Origin: Candidatus Uhrbacteria bacterium
GTDB taxonomy: Bacteria; Patescibacteriota; Patescibacteriia; 2-12-FULL-60-25
Assembly (NCBI GenBank): GCA_023246415.1
Contig: JAHFIK010000021.1
Location: 1 to 18,940, forward strand
Direction of reading: 5' to 3'
Length of the DNA: 18,940 nt
Made by a program: the position numbers and the translations under genes. Of this stretch, positions 1 through 7,097 are shown piece after piece. The notes beneath the pieces were generated by a model. It was not told the origin of the DNA and did no database searches. It saw only the letters and a program-made list of their open reading frames with translations. Position 1 is the stretch's first letter, and the number at the start of each line of letters is the position of its first letter.

Positions 1-2
1 GT

Positions 3-107
3 CCAAAGAACGCCTGGAGTGCACAGGACCAACTCGTCCGTGTACGCGAGGAAGCGTTTGGACGTACAGAAAGCACGGAGGTCTTCCGGCATCGAGCATC
101 AAAATAA
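3..107 (+). CDS. Probable C-terminal tail of an unidentified protein (partial)
   Basis: One forward frame stays open from the left edge and ends at a TAA at 105-107, giving 34 residues that begin PKNAWSAQDQLVRVREEAFG. The charged E/R/A-rich composition looks like the end of a helical soluble protein, and this frame is more protein-like than the other two forward frames. The family is not recognised and nothing conserved is visible. The gene would lie upstream of, and in the same direction as, the vWA gene, with the hairpin repeat between them. It could be a chance open frame, because it is short and cut by the window edge. Confidence 0.4.
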   Translation, partial: PKNAWSAQDQLVRVREEAFGRTESTEVFRHRASK

Positions 108-130
108 TCTCGGCGCTTCTGCATAAAGGC

Positions 131-203
131 TTTTGGCTTATGGCTATTGGCTGTTGGCCAGAGGGGTGCTGAGTGGCCAAAAGCCATAAGCCAATAGCCA
201 AAC
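131..203. repeat. Hairpin whose arms are tandem 7-nt repeats
   Basis: The 5' arm (131-158) is four 7-nt units of form TNNTGGC. The 3' arm (176-203) is the same unit in reverse complement (GCCANNA), three full copies and a partial one. Positions 133-151 pair with 176-194 with a single A-A mismatch (18 of 19 bp). Because the arms are periodic, a second register also pairs: 141-152 with 189-200, plus 154-160 with 174-180. The loop is about 24 nt. There is no T-run after it, so it is not a normal intrinsic terminator. It sits just upstream of the vWA ribosome-binding site. An in-frame GTG at 173 lies inside it but is an unlikely start. Confidence 0.85.
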
Positions 204-225
204 TCAATCTCACCAATTCGCAAAA

Positions 226-231
226 AAGGAG
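226..231 (+). promoter_or_regulatory. Strong Shine-Dalgarno that fixes the vWA start
   Basis: AAGGAG stands 7 nt before the ATG at 239. It is the only clear Shine-Dalgarno I find ahead of any gene in this window. It selects ATG 239 over the upstream in-frame GTG at 173, which lies in a repeat. Confidence 0.8.
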
Positions 232-238
232 TTCTATC

Positions 239-1336
239 ATGAGCGGTTTCATCGGTTGGCACGGAAATAACAGGCAATCTTCTTCACCGAGTACCCCAAC
301 GCCATCGGTGACTCCCGGCTATTTCGGGAGAGGGGCTTCGAAAGATCAGGATCCGGTCATCGTGACCGTAAAGTCTGATCCAACGTCCGTACCTCAGTCA
401 TCGCGTCCAGCATCCAAGTCCACGCGATCACGTGCCGCCTCTGCCGCACGTCCATCGATCGCATCTGTTGCGGCAAGCGCACGCCTGCCGATTCCAGACG
501 CGATGCACTCACTCGTCAGCACGGCAGAGATCGTCGTCATCGGCGTTCTCGACATGACTGGTTCCATGAGCACCTGGCCGGAAGAAATTCTTAAGCGGCT
601 CCCCCGCCTTCATGGTGATGCGTGCGAGTACTTCGGCACACAAAGTGTCGAGATTCTCTTCATCGCACACGGTGACTCGCGGACGGATTCGCACGCAATC
701 CAAGTCGCTCGCTTTGGAAGCGGACCAGAGCTCGAACCCATGCTCGCCTCGTTCACAAGCTGTGGCGGTGGCGGACAAGGGAGCGAATCACAGGAGATCG
801 TCGCAACCTATCTCTTGCAACAGGTGAACACCGCTTCTGCCCGACAGGTCTACACGTTCTTTATCACCGATGAAGCGGCGTGCCCTGAGGTGGATGAGCA
901 ACTCGTCAAACGAGACCTCGGGATCGGTGTGAATCCAAATCTCCGCAAGACACAAGCGGTCTTCGACCTCTTGAAGCGACGGATGAATATCTACACCGTC
1001 CTGTGCGATACGCAATACTACAGCGCAGGGATACGAGATGAGATCCGCTCATTCTGGCAGACCACGGTCGGTGTCGAGCACGTCCTCCCATTAAACGATG
1101 CCCGCCGCGTCACCGACGTCATGATCGGTGTCTTTGCCAAGACCACGGGCCAGATGGGTCGCTTTACTGGCGATCTCCAAGCCCGCCAAGGCGGTACGGT
1201 CCACGGCAAGCAAAATATCGCGACCGTCATGCACTCGATCAGCATGGTTGGAGGATCGGTTCACGCCCCGCAGGTCACTGGGCCAGGGACGCGGCCGCTC
1301 CTTCCCGCAGGCGATCCGAGTCACCCATCGAAGTAA
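239..1336 (+). CDS. von Willebrand factor A (vWA) domain protein
   Basis: 365-residue protein with one vWA domain, a metal-binding fold used in protein-protein contacts. Residues about 10-85 form a Ser/Pro/Thr/Ala-rich, probably disordered linker. The domain starts near residue 97 (EIVVIGVLD), with a MIDAS motif DMTGSMS at 105-111 that fits DxTxS. A Gly-rich stretch SCGGGGQGSES lies near 174-184, and FFITDEA near 208-213 supplies a probable further metal-binding Asp (D211). The tail is again low in complexity. No signal peptide or membrane segment is visible, so it is likely cytoplasmic. The start at 239 rests on the AAGGAG site. It stands alone, with a repeat upstream and a terminator downstream, so context gives no partner. 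The fold assignment is firm; the role is unknown. Confidence 0.85.
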   Translation: MSGFIGWHGNNRQSSSPSTPTPSVTPGYFGRGASKDQDPVIVTVKSDPTSVPQSSRPASKSTRSRAASAARPSIASVAASARLPIPDAMHSLVSTAEIVVIGVLDMTGSMSTWPEEILKRLPRLHGDACEYFGTQSVEILFIAHGDSRTDSHAIQVARFGSGPELEPMLASFTSCGGGGQGSESQEIVATYLLQQVNTASARQVYTFFITDEAACPEVDEQLVKRDLGIGVNPNLRKTQAVFDLLKRRMNIYTVLCDTQYYSAGIRDEIRSFWQTTVGVEHVLPLNDARRVTDVMIGVFAKTTGQMGRFTGDLQARQGGTVHGKQNIATVMHSISMVGGSVHAPQVTGPGTRPLLPAGDPSHPSK

Positions 1337-1365
1337 CAACATCCGCACCTTCCTTCCTTAAACGT

Positions 1366-1394
1366 AAACGCGATCCTCAGTGAGGATCGCGTTT
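1366..1394. terminator. Bidirectional intrinsic terminator
   Basis: A perfect 14-bp inverted repeat, AAACGCGATCCTCA and its complement around one base, lies between the convergent vWA and NUDIX genes. The stem ends in AAA/TTT on both sides, so it can terminate in both directions. The T-tract is short. Confidence 0.85.
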
Positions 1395-1410
1395 CCTGTT
1401 GATCAAAAAT

Positions 1411-1932
1411 CTACGACTTCATCGTTCGTCCATGTGCCTCCAGATAGGAAAACAACTGTTCTTTCACACGCGGAAATATCTCATCCAAACATGGCTGCAA
1501 TGCCTCCAGTCGAACCTGATCAATCGGGTACCAATGCGGTTCATACGTTTCCTCGTCCGGGATCAGTTCGCGATCTGAAATAAATTCTTCAGTCAACGCG
1601 TCACAGATATAAAAAACGAGATGATTCTCATATCCCTCATCGAGCGGATCGTAAAAGAAAAACACGTGTTCTTCGTGAATTGGCTGATGGATCCCGGAAA
1701 TCGTAATTCCCGTCTCTTCCCACGTTTCCCGCTGAAGCGCACGCTCCTGCGTTTCCCCGGCTTCAACTTCCCCGCCGGGAATCCATTTCTTTCCCGTCGT
1801 CTTCGTATTCACGAACAAGAGATCCCTGCCCCGAAAAATAAACGCATACACCGACGTCCGCGGACGAATCTTTTCCCGTGGGATCATCCGCTTTTCCCCG
1901 GTCGAGGTGAGGCACTCGATGAAATTTTCCAT
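1411..1932 (-). CDS. NUDIX hydrolase
   Basis: 173-residue NUDIX protein; the family hydrolyses nucleoside diphosphates linked to another moiety using Mg2+. The Nudix box lies at residues 53-76, from GGEVEAGE to RETWEETGI, matching Gx5Ex7REUxEExGU except for Thr at the usually hydrophobic U position after RE. The length is normal and no signal peptide is seen. The substrate cannot be read from sequence; in this setting nucleotide-sugar or nucleotide housekeeping is possible but unproven. It is a single-gene unit bounded by terminators on both sides. No Shine-Dalgarno precedes the ATG, so the start is chosen from the ORF and domain fit. Confidence 0.9.
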   Translation of the reverse strand: MENFIECLTSTGEKRMIPREKIRPRTSVYAFIFRGRDLLFVNTKTTGKKWIPGGEVEAGETQERALQRETWEETGITISGIHQPIHEEHVFFFYDPLDEGYENHLVFYICDALTEEFISDRELIPDEETYEPHWYPIDQVRLEALQPCLDEIFPRVKEQLFSYLEAHGRTMKS

Positions 1933-1939
1933 TCAAAAA

Positions 1940-1968
1940 ACGGTACGCCCAGACGTCTAAACGGTCAA
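1940..1968 (-). promoter_or_regulatory. Candidate promoter of the NUDIX gene
   Basis: On the minus strand TTGACC (1963-1968) and TACCGT (1940-1945) are 17 nt apart. The -35 matches consensus 5 of 6, the -10 only 3 of 6. The -10 ends 7 nt before the ATG, so a transcript would be leaderless or nearly so. Confidence 0.3.
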
Positions 1969-2025
1969 ATATGAAGGGCATTCGATCACATCAACGGCCG
2001 GATCTCAATTTCACACCCATCAGAT

Positions 2026-2057
2026 AAAACATCTCATCTGGATATCCAGATGAGATG
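2026..2057 (-). terminator. Intrinsic terminator after the UXS-like gene
   Basis: Positions 2030-2057 are a perfect 28-nt palindrome (half-site CATCTCATCTGGAT). On the minus strand it is followed at once by TTTT (2029-2026) and then ATCTG. It lies 26 nt past the stop of the minus-strand SDR, and fits an intrinsic terminator for that operon. A perfect palindrome could also be a protein-binding site. Confidence 0.75.
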
Positions 2058-2083
2058 CGATGTCCTCCTTTTTTGCAAAACAG

Positions 2084-3112
2084 TTAGCTCCTCGGCGCAA
2101 AAGCCAAGAGATGCTTATGCGAAATGGTGTAGTCGATCGTTCGCTTCAACCCTTCATCGAGCGTCACGAGCGGGAGCCACGCGAGACGTTCTTTTGCTTT
2201 TGCGATATTCGGAACACCCAGTTGTGACATGAAGAGGAGCGATGGCTGGAAGGAGATATTCGATTTGGATCCGGTCATCTCGATAATCCGCTGCGCAACA
2301 TCGACGATCGGGATATCAAGATCGGATCCGATATTCACGGGGCCGATATTTCGCGGAGCCGCCATGAGTTTTACAAGAGCATCAACAACATCGTCGACAA
2401 AACAGAGCGTCGTCTTAAACGTTTCATCGCCAAGAACTTCCAAGGTCTTTCCATCAAGGGCATTCAGAATAAAATCCGGAATCATATGCCCATCAAACAG
2501 CGGCATGCGCGGACCATAGGTTCGAAAAATGCGCGCAATTTTTATATCAAGATCATGCACGGCGGAATAGGTCGTGCAGCAGGCTTCCGCAAACCGCTTC
2601 CCTTCGTCATAACAGGCCCGCGGCGACATCGTGTCTGACGTTCCCGTCTCTGACTCTTCAAACGAGTGCAGATCCGCTGGACGCGGTCCGTACACAACAG
2701 AACTGGAACCGAAACAGACTTTCGCATGATACTTTGCTGCAATATCTAAAACATTCTTGACGCCGATTGAATTTGCGTACAACGACTGCATTTTGTACTG
2801 CTCAAATTTCTTCGGGCTCATCGGGGCCGCAAGATGGTAGATCTCCTGAATCCCTTGAAACTTCACCTTAAACCGTGCGAGTTCTGGATACGCTTCCAGA
2901 TCAAACGGCGCGCACACATCCTGCCGAATAAACTCAAAGTCGGAATTCTTGAGCAAAAAATCGATATTCGCCTCAGAACTCGTAATAAAGTTATCGACAC
3001 AGATGACGCGGGCATTTTCCTTTAGCAACCGTTCGCTTAAATAGGATCCAAGAAATCCGGCCCCGCCGGTCACGAGGATATTCTTCTTTTCAAAAATGGG
3101 TTGCGTAGACAT
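2084..3112 (-). CDS. NAD-dependent SDR, UDP-glucuronate decarboxylase-like
   Basis: 342-residue extended short-chain dehydrogenase/reductase. The NAD-binding TGGAGFLG is at residues 15-22. The catalytic pair is Y168 and K172 in CYDEGKR, with SSS near 136-138. The strings SPRACYDEGKR and RIFRTYGPRM are typical of UDP-xylose synthases (UXS), which convert UDP-glucuronate to UDP-xylose by oxidation, decarboxylation and reduction. Related dTDP-glucose 4,6-dehydratases are an alternative, so the exact substrate is inferred. It is cytoplasmic. It follows GtrA by 93 nt, with an inverted repeat between. The dehydrogenase at 8927-10045 could supply the UDP-uronate it would need. No Shine-Dalgarno; the ATG follows a T. 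Confidence 0.88.
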   Translation of the reverse strand: MSTQPIFEKKNILVTGGAGFLGSYLSERLLKENARVICVDNFITSSEANIDFLLKNSDFEFIRQDVCAPFDLEAYPELARFKVKFQGIQEIYHLAAPMSPKKFEQYKMQSLYANSIGVKNVLDIAAKYHAKVCFGSSSVVYGPRPADLHSFEESETGTSDTMSPRACYDEGKRFAEACCTTYSAVHDLDIKIARIFRTYGPRMPLFDGHMIPDFILNALDGKTLEVLGDETFKTTLCFVDDVVDALVKLMAAPRNIGPVNIGSDLDIPIVDVAQRIIEMTGSKSNISFQPSLLFMSQLGVPNIAKAKERLAWLPLVTLDEGLKRTIDYTISHKHLLAFAPRS

Positions 3113-3144
3113 ACCGAGATGATATCACGACCGCCCGGTGGGGA

Positions 3145-3201
3145 CGAAGGCACGAGGGCCCGAAGTCAGCGTAATCGCGACATCGTGCCCTCGTACCTTC
3201 G
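3145..3201. repeat. Inverted repeat with 8-nt periodic arms
   Basis: CGAAGGCACGAGGGC (3145-3159) pairs with 3187-3201 with one mismatch in 15 bp, around a 27-nt loop. Reading on from each end, both arms continue as 8-nt units that begin CGA (3145, 3153 and 3161 on plus; 3201, 3193, 3185 and 3177 on minus). There is no T-run on the minus side, so it is not a standard terminator, although it follows the GtrA stop at once. It resembles the 131-203 element in design but differs in unit length and sequence. Confidence 0.75.
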
Positions 3202-3205
3202 CGAC

Positions 3206-3721
3206 CTACTGCTGACCTTGCTCAGACGGCACAGCAACGGGAACTGCGGTCTCGACGACCGTTTCTGGAACGATCGGGCACGTTTTCTCAAAACGACGGT
3301 TAAATGTAAATTGACGATTCACGACATACTGGACGGCGGCCATAAATGGAACGAGGACCACCTGAACCAAAAAATCATTGAACCCAAGGACGCCATTTCC
3401 AAAATGAAAGAGCACGGTTTGAAGGATACTCGTGAGAACGACAGCGAGAATGTATCGACTGATCATCCGTGTGCTGTGTGTCCCCGCCTTAAATGTCCAA
3501 ATCCGATGCAAGGTATAATTCACAACCGCACAGAAACAGAGTGTAATCGCATCAATCACCGTCCGATTCCCTGACGGCCAAATGAGACGCGAAATCAACG
3601 CGTAGATCGAGAGAAACATCCCGAACGAGACGACCCCAACGATCCCGTATTTAAAGAGGCGCCAAAATTCATCCCGGAGCCATGCCGGATCACGAAGCTT
3701 TTTAATGAGGCCAGACATCAT
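3206..3721 (-). CDS. GtrA family membrane protein
   Basis: 171-residue protein with four predicted membrane helices, roughly residues 23-48, 55-75, 88-110 and 115-135. The N-terminal FKYGIVGVVSFGMFLSIYALI and the segment VVNYTLHRIWTFKAG are typical of GtrA; VVNRQFTFNRRF repeats the pattern near the end. GtrA proteins are linked to movement of polyprenyl-phosphate sugars across the membrane and usually work with GT2 synthases; such a GT2 lies at 17688-18581, though not in the same operon. The tail after residue 143 is Val/Pro-rich and outside the family core. The start overlaps the protease gene by 20 nt, so translation is probably coupled. The ATG at 3716 (second residue) is also possible. 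Confidence 0.88.
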   Translation of the reverse strand: MMSGLIKKLRDPAWLRDEFWRLFKYGIVGVVSFGMFLSIYALISRLIWPSGNRTVIDAITLCFCAVVNYTLHRIWTFKAGTHSTRMISRYILAVVLTSILQTVLFHFGNGVLGFNDFLVQVVLVPFMAAVQYVVNRQFTFNRRFEKTCPIVPETVVETAVPVAVPSEQGQQ

Positions 3722-5573
3722 ATGCGCGTGTTGACGTTGTTTCGCCGAGCATCCCCACTGAGGAGCGAATCGCCATCTGTTCCAGCTCTCCGAACGTCAC
3801 ATCCTGCCAACCGATCTGGCCGAGCGTATCAGATGCGATCATTTTTGTCCCAGACAGGCCACTCATAATGAGCATCGTTTTTCCGTTCATGACAGCGGTG
3901 GCAATGGACCAGCGTCCAGATGGCGTCATTCCGAATGGAAATGCGGAGACGAGCTGGACGCCATCCGCATTCGAGACAACCAATCGTCCTCCCCCATTCC
4001 GCGGAACAAATCCCGCCTCGCCGCCGATCGCGACAAGGTCCATCCCATTTTTATAGTTCGGTCCGTATGGTAAAAAAGGATGAACGACAAACGACCGATC
4101 AATCCCCCACGCCTGCCCGGTGTTCGGATCCGCTGCCACAAACCCATCGACCGTTCCAACGATCACCGCACCATCCGCTGCCGGATACGGCAAACTGATC
4201 CGCTTGCGTTCCTGGCCGTCTCGTCCGTAGATGACCATCTCCGTCACCGATCCACTTGCGGGGATCGCCGCGATCTCTGGCGTTCCGTCCCCATCAAGAT
4301 CAGAGAACGCCGTCATGGCACCGTGCGTATCAGACACGCCAAATGGCGAGACTTCAAGGATCTCTGTATCAGACAACCAGCGCACGCGCGTCCGTTCGCC
4401 CGGAATCGTCGCTTCCAACGACAATTTCTCGGCCGTTGACGTTACAAACTTCGCATCATCTAACGCATTTGCGGCATCCACGCGTCCAGCACCGAGCTTT
4501 CCGCGAAACGCGACTGCATTCAGCTGATCAATCGGCACCGCGGACGCGATGAGCCGTTGACGCAGTTCTGATGCACCCCAGTTTGGATGAATCGATTTGA
4601 GCAATGCCGCAACGCCGCTCACAATTGGCGCGGCAACGGACGTTCCGTCAAACCCACCGATATAAATCGGCGTCGAACTCGTTTCGCCTCGTGCGCCGGA
4701 TGCTTCTGGACGCGCCCCAAACAGATCAACACCCGGAGCAACGAGGTCGACACACGAGCCATAATTCGCAAATGACGCTTTTCGATCCTCTTGATCCGTC
4801 GCACTCACGGTGAGCGTGCCGTAGAGTCCATCTGGCGCTTCACAGGCGGGATAGACTGGTGCCTGATCAAGGTCATTCCCGACCGCTGCCGCATCGGGAT
4901 TTTTTTCATCAACATGTCCATTGCCGGCGACGGTGACCGTTAGAATTCCCATTGATCGCGCATACGCGATTGCATTATCCAGTTCCGGATCACGGATATC
5001 GCCTTCGATGCTCAAATTGATGATATTCGCACCGTTGTCAGCCGCATATCTGACCGCATGCGCGACATCTGTGGTGGATCCGGTCCCGTACGCGGTCAAC
5101 GCAACAAGCGGCATAATTTTGACGTTCCATGCGATCCCAGCGATCCCAATCCCGTTATTCCCCGTTGCCCCAATAATGGAGGAAACAAGGGTTCCATGAA
5201 GGAACGCATCCGTATCCGTAGCATTCCCCCACGGACGGACATCGTTTGAATTATTGACAAAATTCCACCCATGAAGATCGTCGATATACCCATTTTGATC
5301 ATCATCCAGATGATTCCCCATGATCTCTTTTGGATTCGTCCAGATATTCTCTTTCAAGTCCGCATTGTAAATATCAACACCGGTATCAATCACCGCAACA
5401 ACGACATCGGGTGATCCGGTCGTCCGATCCCACGCCTGGGGGGCATGGATTTTTTGAAGCGACCACTGCTCATTTAAAAAGGGGTCATTTGGAACAATCG
5501 CTAAGGCAGCATACGGAAAAAGAGCGCCTGCGCAGAGCAGAAATGCAGTGATCCAATTGAGAAATGACTTCAT
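3702..5573 (-). CDS. Secreted subtilisin-like S8 serine protease
   Basis: 623-residue exported protease. Residues 1-25 form a signal peptide (MKSF, hydrophobic core, AALA cleavage region). The catalytic triad is D63 (VIDTGVD), H126 (HGT) and S312 (GTSVAAP), with oxyanion N218 (AGN). The DDDQNGYIDD stretch at 90-99 is the usual acidic insertion of these subtilases. The catalytic domain ends near 375. The rest is beta-rich, with DLDGDGTPEI at 425-434, an FG-GAP/VCBS-like calcium motif, suggesting a partial propeller or adhesion domain. No sortase signal or C-terminal anchor is seen. It probably acts outside the cell or at the surface. It shares a transcript with the overlapping GtrA gene. No Shine-Dalgarno precedes the ATG. 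Confidence 0.93.
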   Translation of the reverse strand: MKSFLNWITAFLLCAGALFPYAALAIVPNDPFLNEQWSLQKIHAPQAWDRTTGSPDVVVAVIDTGVDIYNADLKENIWTNPKEIMGNHLDDDQNGYIDDLHGWNFVNNSNDVRPWGNATDTDAFLHGTLVSSIIGATGNNGIGIAGIAWNVKIMPLVALTAYGTGSTTDVAHAVRYAADNGANIINLSIEGDIRDPELDNAIAYARSMGILTVTVAGNGHVDEKNPDAAAVGNDLDQAPVYPACEAPDGLYGTLTVSATDQEDRKASFANYGSCVDLVAPGVDLFGARPEASGARGETSSTPIYIGGFDGTSVAAPIVSGVAALLKSIHPNWGASELRQRLIASAVPIDQLNAVAFRGKLGAGRVDAANALDDAKFVTSTAEKLSLEATIPGERTRVRWLSDTEILEVSPFGVSDTHGAMTAFSDLDGDGTPEIAAIPASGSVTEMVIYGRDGQERKRISLPYPAADGAVIVGTVDGFVAADPNTGQAWGIDRSFVVHPFLPYGPNYKNGMDLVAIGGEAGFVPRNGGGRLVVSNADGVQLVSAFPFGMTPSGRWSIATAVMNGKTMLIMSGLSGTKMIASDTLGQIGWQDVTFGELEQMAIRSSVGMLGETTSTRAYDVWPH

Positions 5574-5582
5574 CAGATTTTG

Positions 5583-5611
5583 AGTCTAGCATTGACCATT
5601 CCCATTGCCAA
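5583..5611 (-). promoter_or_regulatory. Promoter candidate for the S8 protease operon
   Basis: On the minus strand TTGGCA (5606-5611, 5 of 6 to the -35 consensus) and TAGACT (5583-5588, 4 of 6 to the -10) are 17 nt apart. The -10 ends 9 nt before the ATG, so the mRNA would have almost no leader, in line with the missing Shine-Dalgarno. Confidence 0.45.
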
Positions 5612-5631
5612 CAGAGCTGTTTTTCTGTAAT
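5605..5631 (+). promoter_or_regulatory. Promoter candidate for the sugar phosphotransferase
   Basis: TTGCCA (5605-5610) and TGTAAT (5626-5631, 5 of 6 to TATAAT) are 15 nt apart, a somewhat short spacing. The -10 ends 11 nt before the ATG. It overlaps the divergent promoter candidate of the protease, so the two genes may compete for polymerase. Confidence 0.35.
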
Positions 5632-5642
5632 CTCAACGCGAC

Positions 5643-7028
5643 ATGTACAAATTTGGATTGAATCTCAAGCGCCTCCTGCTCGTCGCGGGAGATTTTATCG
5701 CGTTCCAGGGTGCACTCGCGTGTACGCTCGTCCTGCGGTACGGATCCCTCCAGCCGGCCACCTGGTCACTCCATGAACTTCCGTTCGTCATCGTGACCAT
5801 TGGCTGGATTATCGGACTGTACGTCTCCGGACTCTACGATCTGACGCGTGCAAAAAATACGCTCATCCATTTCCGGACATTTCTGGAAAGCATGCTCGTC
5901 AACCTCCTTATTGCGGTCGCCTTCTTTTACCTCGTGCCGGTATTCGGGATCGAGCCGCGAACAAACCTGTTTCTCTTTTTCGCCATCTCGCTCTTCCTTA
6001 TTTACGCCTGGCGCCTCGCATTCAATCGATTCATTACGCGCGGCCTGTTCCGAACACGACTCTGCTATGTCGGTCCCGCCGAAGATGCCACCGCATTCCG
6101 AAATCTCATTGCACAAAACACGCTCGGATTTCAATTGGTTGCGATCATCGCCACGACCCCGTACGCCTCTCGCGATGCAGACGGGATTATTTGGACGGAT
6201 CATATCGAATCGCTTCCGGAGTTCATCGTGACCCAACGTATTGATGCCGTCGTCCTTGGACATCATGTGGATGAAATCGAAACCCTCCGTGAAGCACTTT
6301 ATCGAGCACTCTATACCTCCGTGGCCCTCATTGATCGACGGGATATTGAAGAACTCCTCACTGGCCGCGTCCCGGTCGCCTCGGTCGACAAAGCCTGGTT
6401 CTTGCGGAATCTTAAAGAATCCGAGAAAGCGTGGTTCGAAGCCGTCAAACGCGGAACGGATATTCTGCTCGCCATTCCATTCGGCCTCCTCACGATCGCG
6501 CTCACACCAATCATTGCCATCCTCATGCTCACCACGTCCGAAGGTGGTCTCTTCTTTCGGCAGAAGCGGGTTGGAAAAAATGGGAAGCTGTTCGAGATTG
6601 TTAAATTCCGAACCATGAATCATCCGGGTGGCCGGTCTGATGCGGAATTGCATGGCGCGCAGTTCGCCGTGAAAGACGATGCGCGCGTCACACCGATCGG
6701 ACGATTCCTACGTGTCACGCGGATCGACGAACTTCCGCAGGTCTGGAATGTCCTCAAGGGCGACATGTCCTTCATCGGACCTCGTCCGGAACGTCCGGAA
6801 TTTGTTGCACAACTCACAGAACGAATGCCATACTACGCGCTTCGTCATCTCACCCGTCCCGGACTGACCGGCTGGGCACAGGTCAAATTCGCCTACGCAA
6901 GTACCCTCGACGACAACCTCGTGAAACTTCAGTACGATCTCTATTACGTCAAACATCGATCACTGCTTCTTGATTTCACGATTCTCTTGAAAACAATCGA
7001 TACGATCTTACGACGAAAAGGGACCTGA
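5643..7028 (+). CDS. Polyprenyl-phosphate sugar-1-phosphate transferase (WcaJ/PssY-type)
   Basis: 461-residue integral membrane enzyme that moves a sugar-1-phosphate from a UDP-sugar to undecaprenyl phosphate, the first step of glycan assembly. The N-terminal half has hydrophobic segments near 11-32, 48-66, 83-103 and 108-126, then a CoA-binding-like domain (about 137-240). The bacterial sugar transferase domain covers about 266-461. It has one membrane-entering helix (271-297), then SEGGLFFRQKRVGKNGKLFE, KFRTM, the catalytic Asp-Glu pair D362-E363 in IDELPQVWN, and GDMSFIGPRPERPEFV; RPGLTGWAQV follows. All core motifs are intact and the length is typical. The sugar is not evident. It is followed after 69 nt by a methyltransferase. 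No Shine-Dalgarno. Confidence 0.93.
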   Translation: MYKFGLNLKRLLLVAGDFIAFQGALACTLVLRYGSLQPATWSLHELPFVIVTIGWIIGLYVSGLYDLTRAKNTLIHFRTFLESMLVNLLIAVAFFYLVPVFGIEPRTNLFLFFAISLFLIYAWRLAFNRFITRGLFRTRLCYVGPAEDATAFRNLIAQNTLGFQLVAIIATTPYASRDADGIIWTDHIESLPEFIVTQRIDAVVLGHHVDEIETLREALYRALYTSVALIDRRDIEELLTGRVPVASVDKAWFLRNLKESEKAWFEAVKRGTDILLAIPFGLLTIALTPIIAILMLTTSEGGLFFRQKRVGKNGKLFEIVKFRTMNHPGGRSDAELHGAQFAVKDDARVTPIGRFLRVTRIDELPQVWNVLKGDMSFIGPRPERPEFVAQLTERMPYYALRHLTRPGLTGWAQVKFAYASTLDDNLVKLQYDLYYVKHRSLLLDFTILLKTIDTILRRKGT

Positions 7029-7030
7029 TG

Positions 7031-7058
7031 CAGTCATGAGTCACGAGTCACGAGTTCT
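7031..7058 (+). repeat. 7-nt tandem array (GAGTCAC type), four units
   Basis: Two exact GAGTCAC units (7038-7044, 7045-7051) are flanked by degenerate units CAGTCAT (7031-7037) and GAGTTCT (7052-7058). It begins two bases after the phosphotransferase stop. A related GAGTTAA array lies at the other end of the next gene. Confidence 0.75.
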
Positions 7059-7097
7059 GAAAAATATTGACGACAGATTTCAACGACATCTCCATCT

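Noticed and set aside
173..238. GTG start at 173 adding 22 residues to the vWA protein
   Set aside because: The added codons fall in the repeat hairpin and its flank, and a strong AAGGAG stands 7 nt before ATG 239.
2030..2057. Perfect 28-nt palindrome as an origin or plasmid-resolution site
   Set aside because: Its place just after a stop codon, with TTTT on the matching side, is explained by an intrinsic terminator.
5766..6653. 295-residue open frame opposite the sugar phosphotransferase
   Set aside because: It is antisense to a gene with intact family motifs, and its composition (E/D/R-rich, no motif) is that of a shadow frame.
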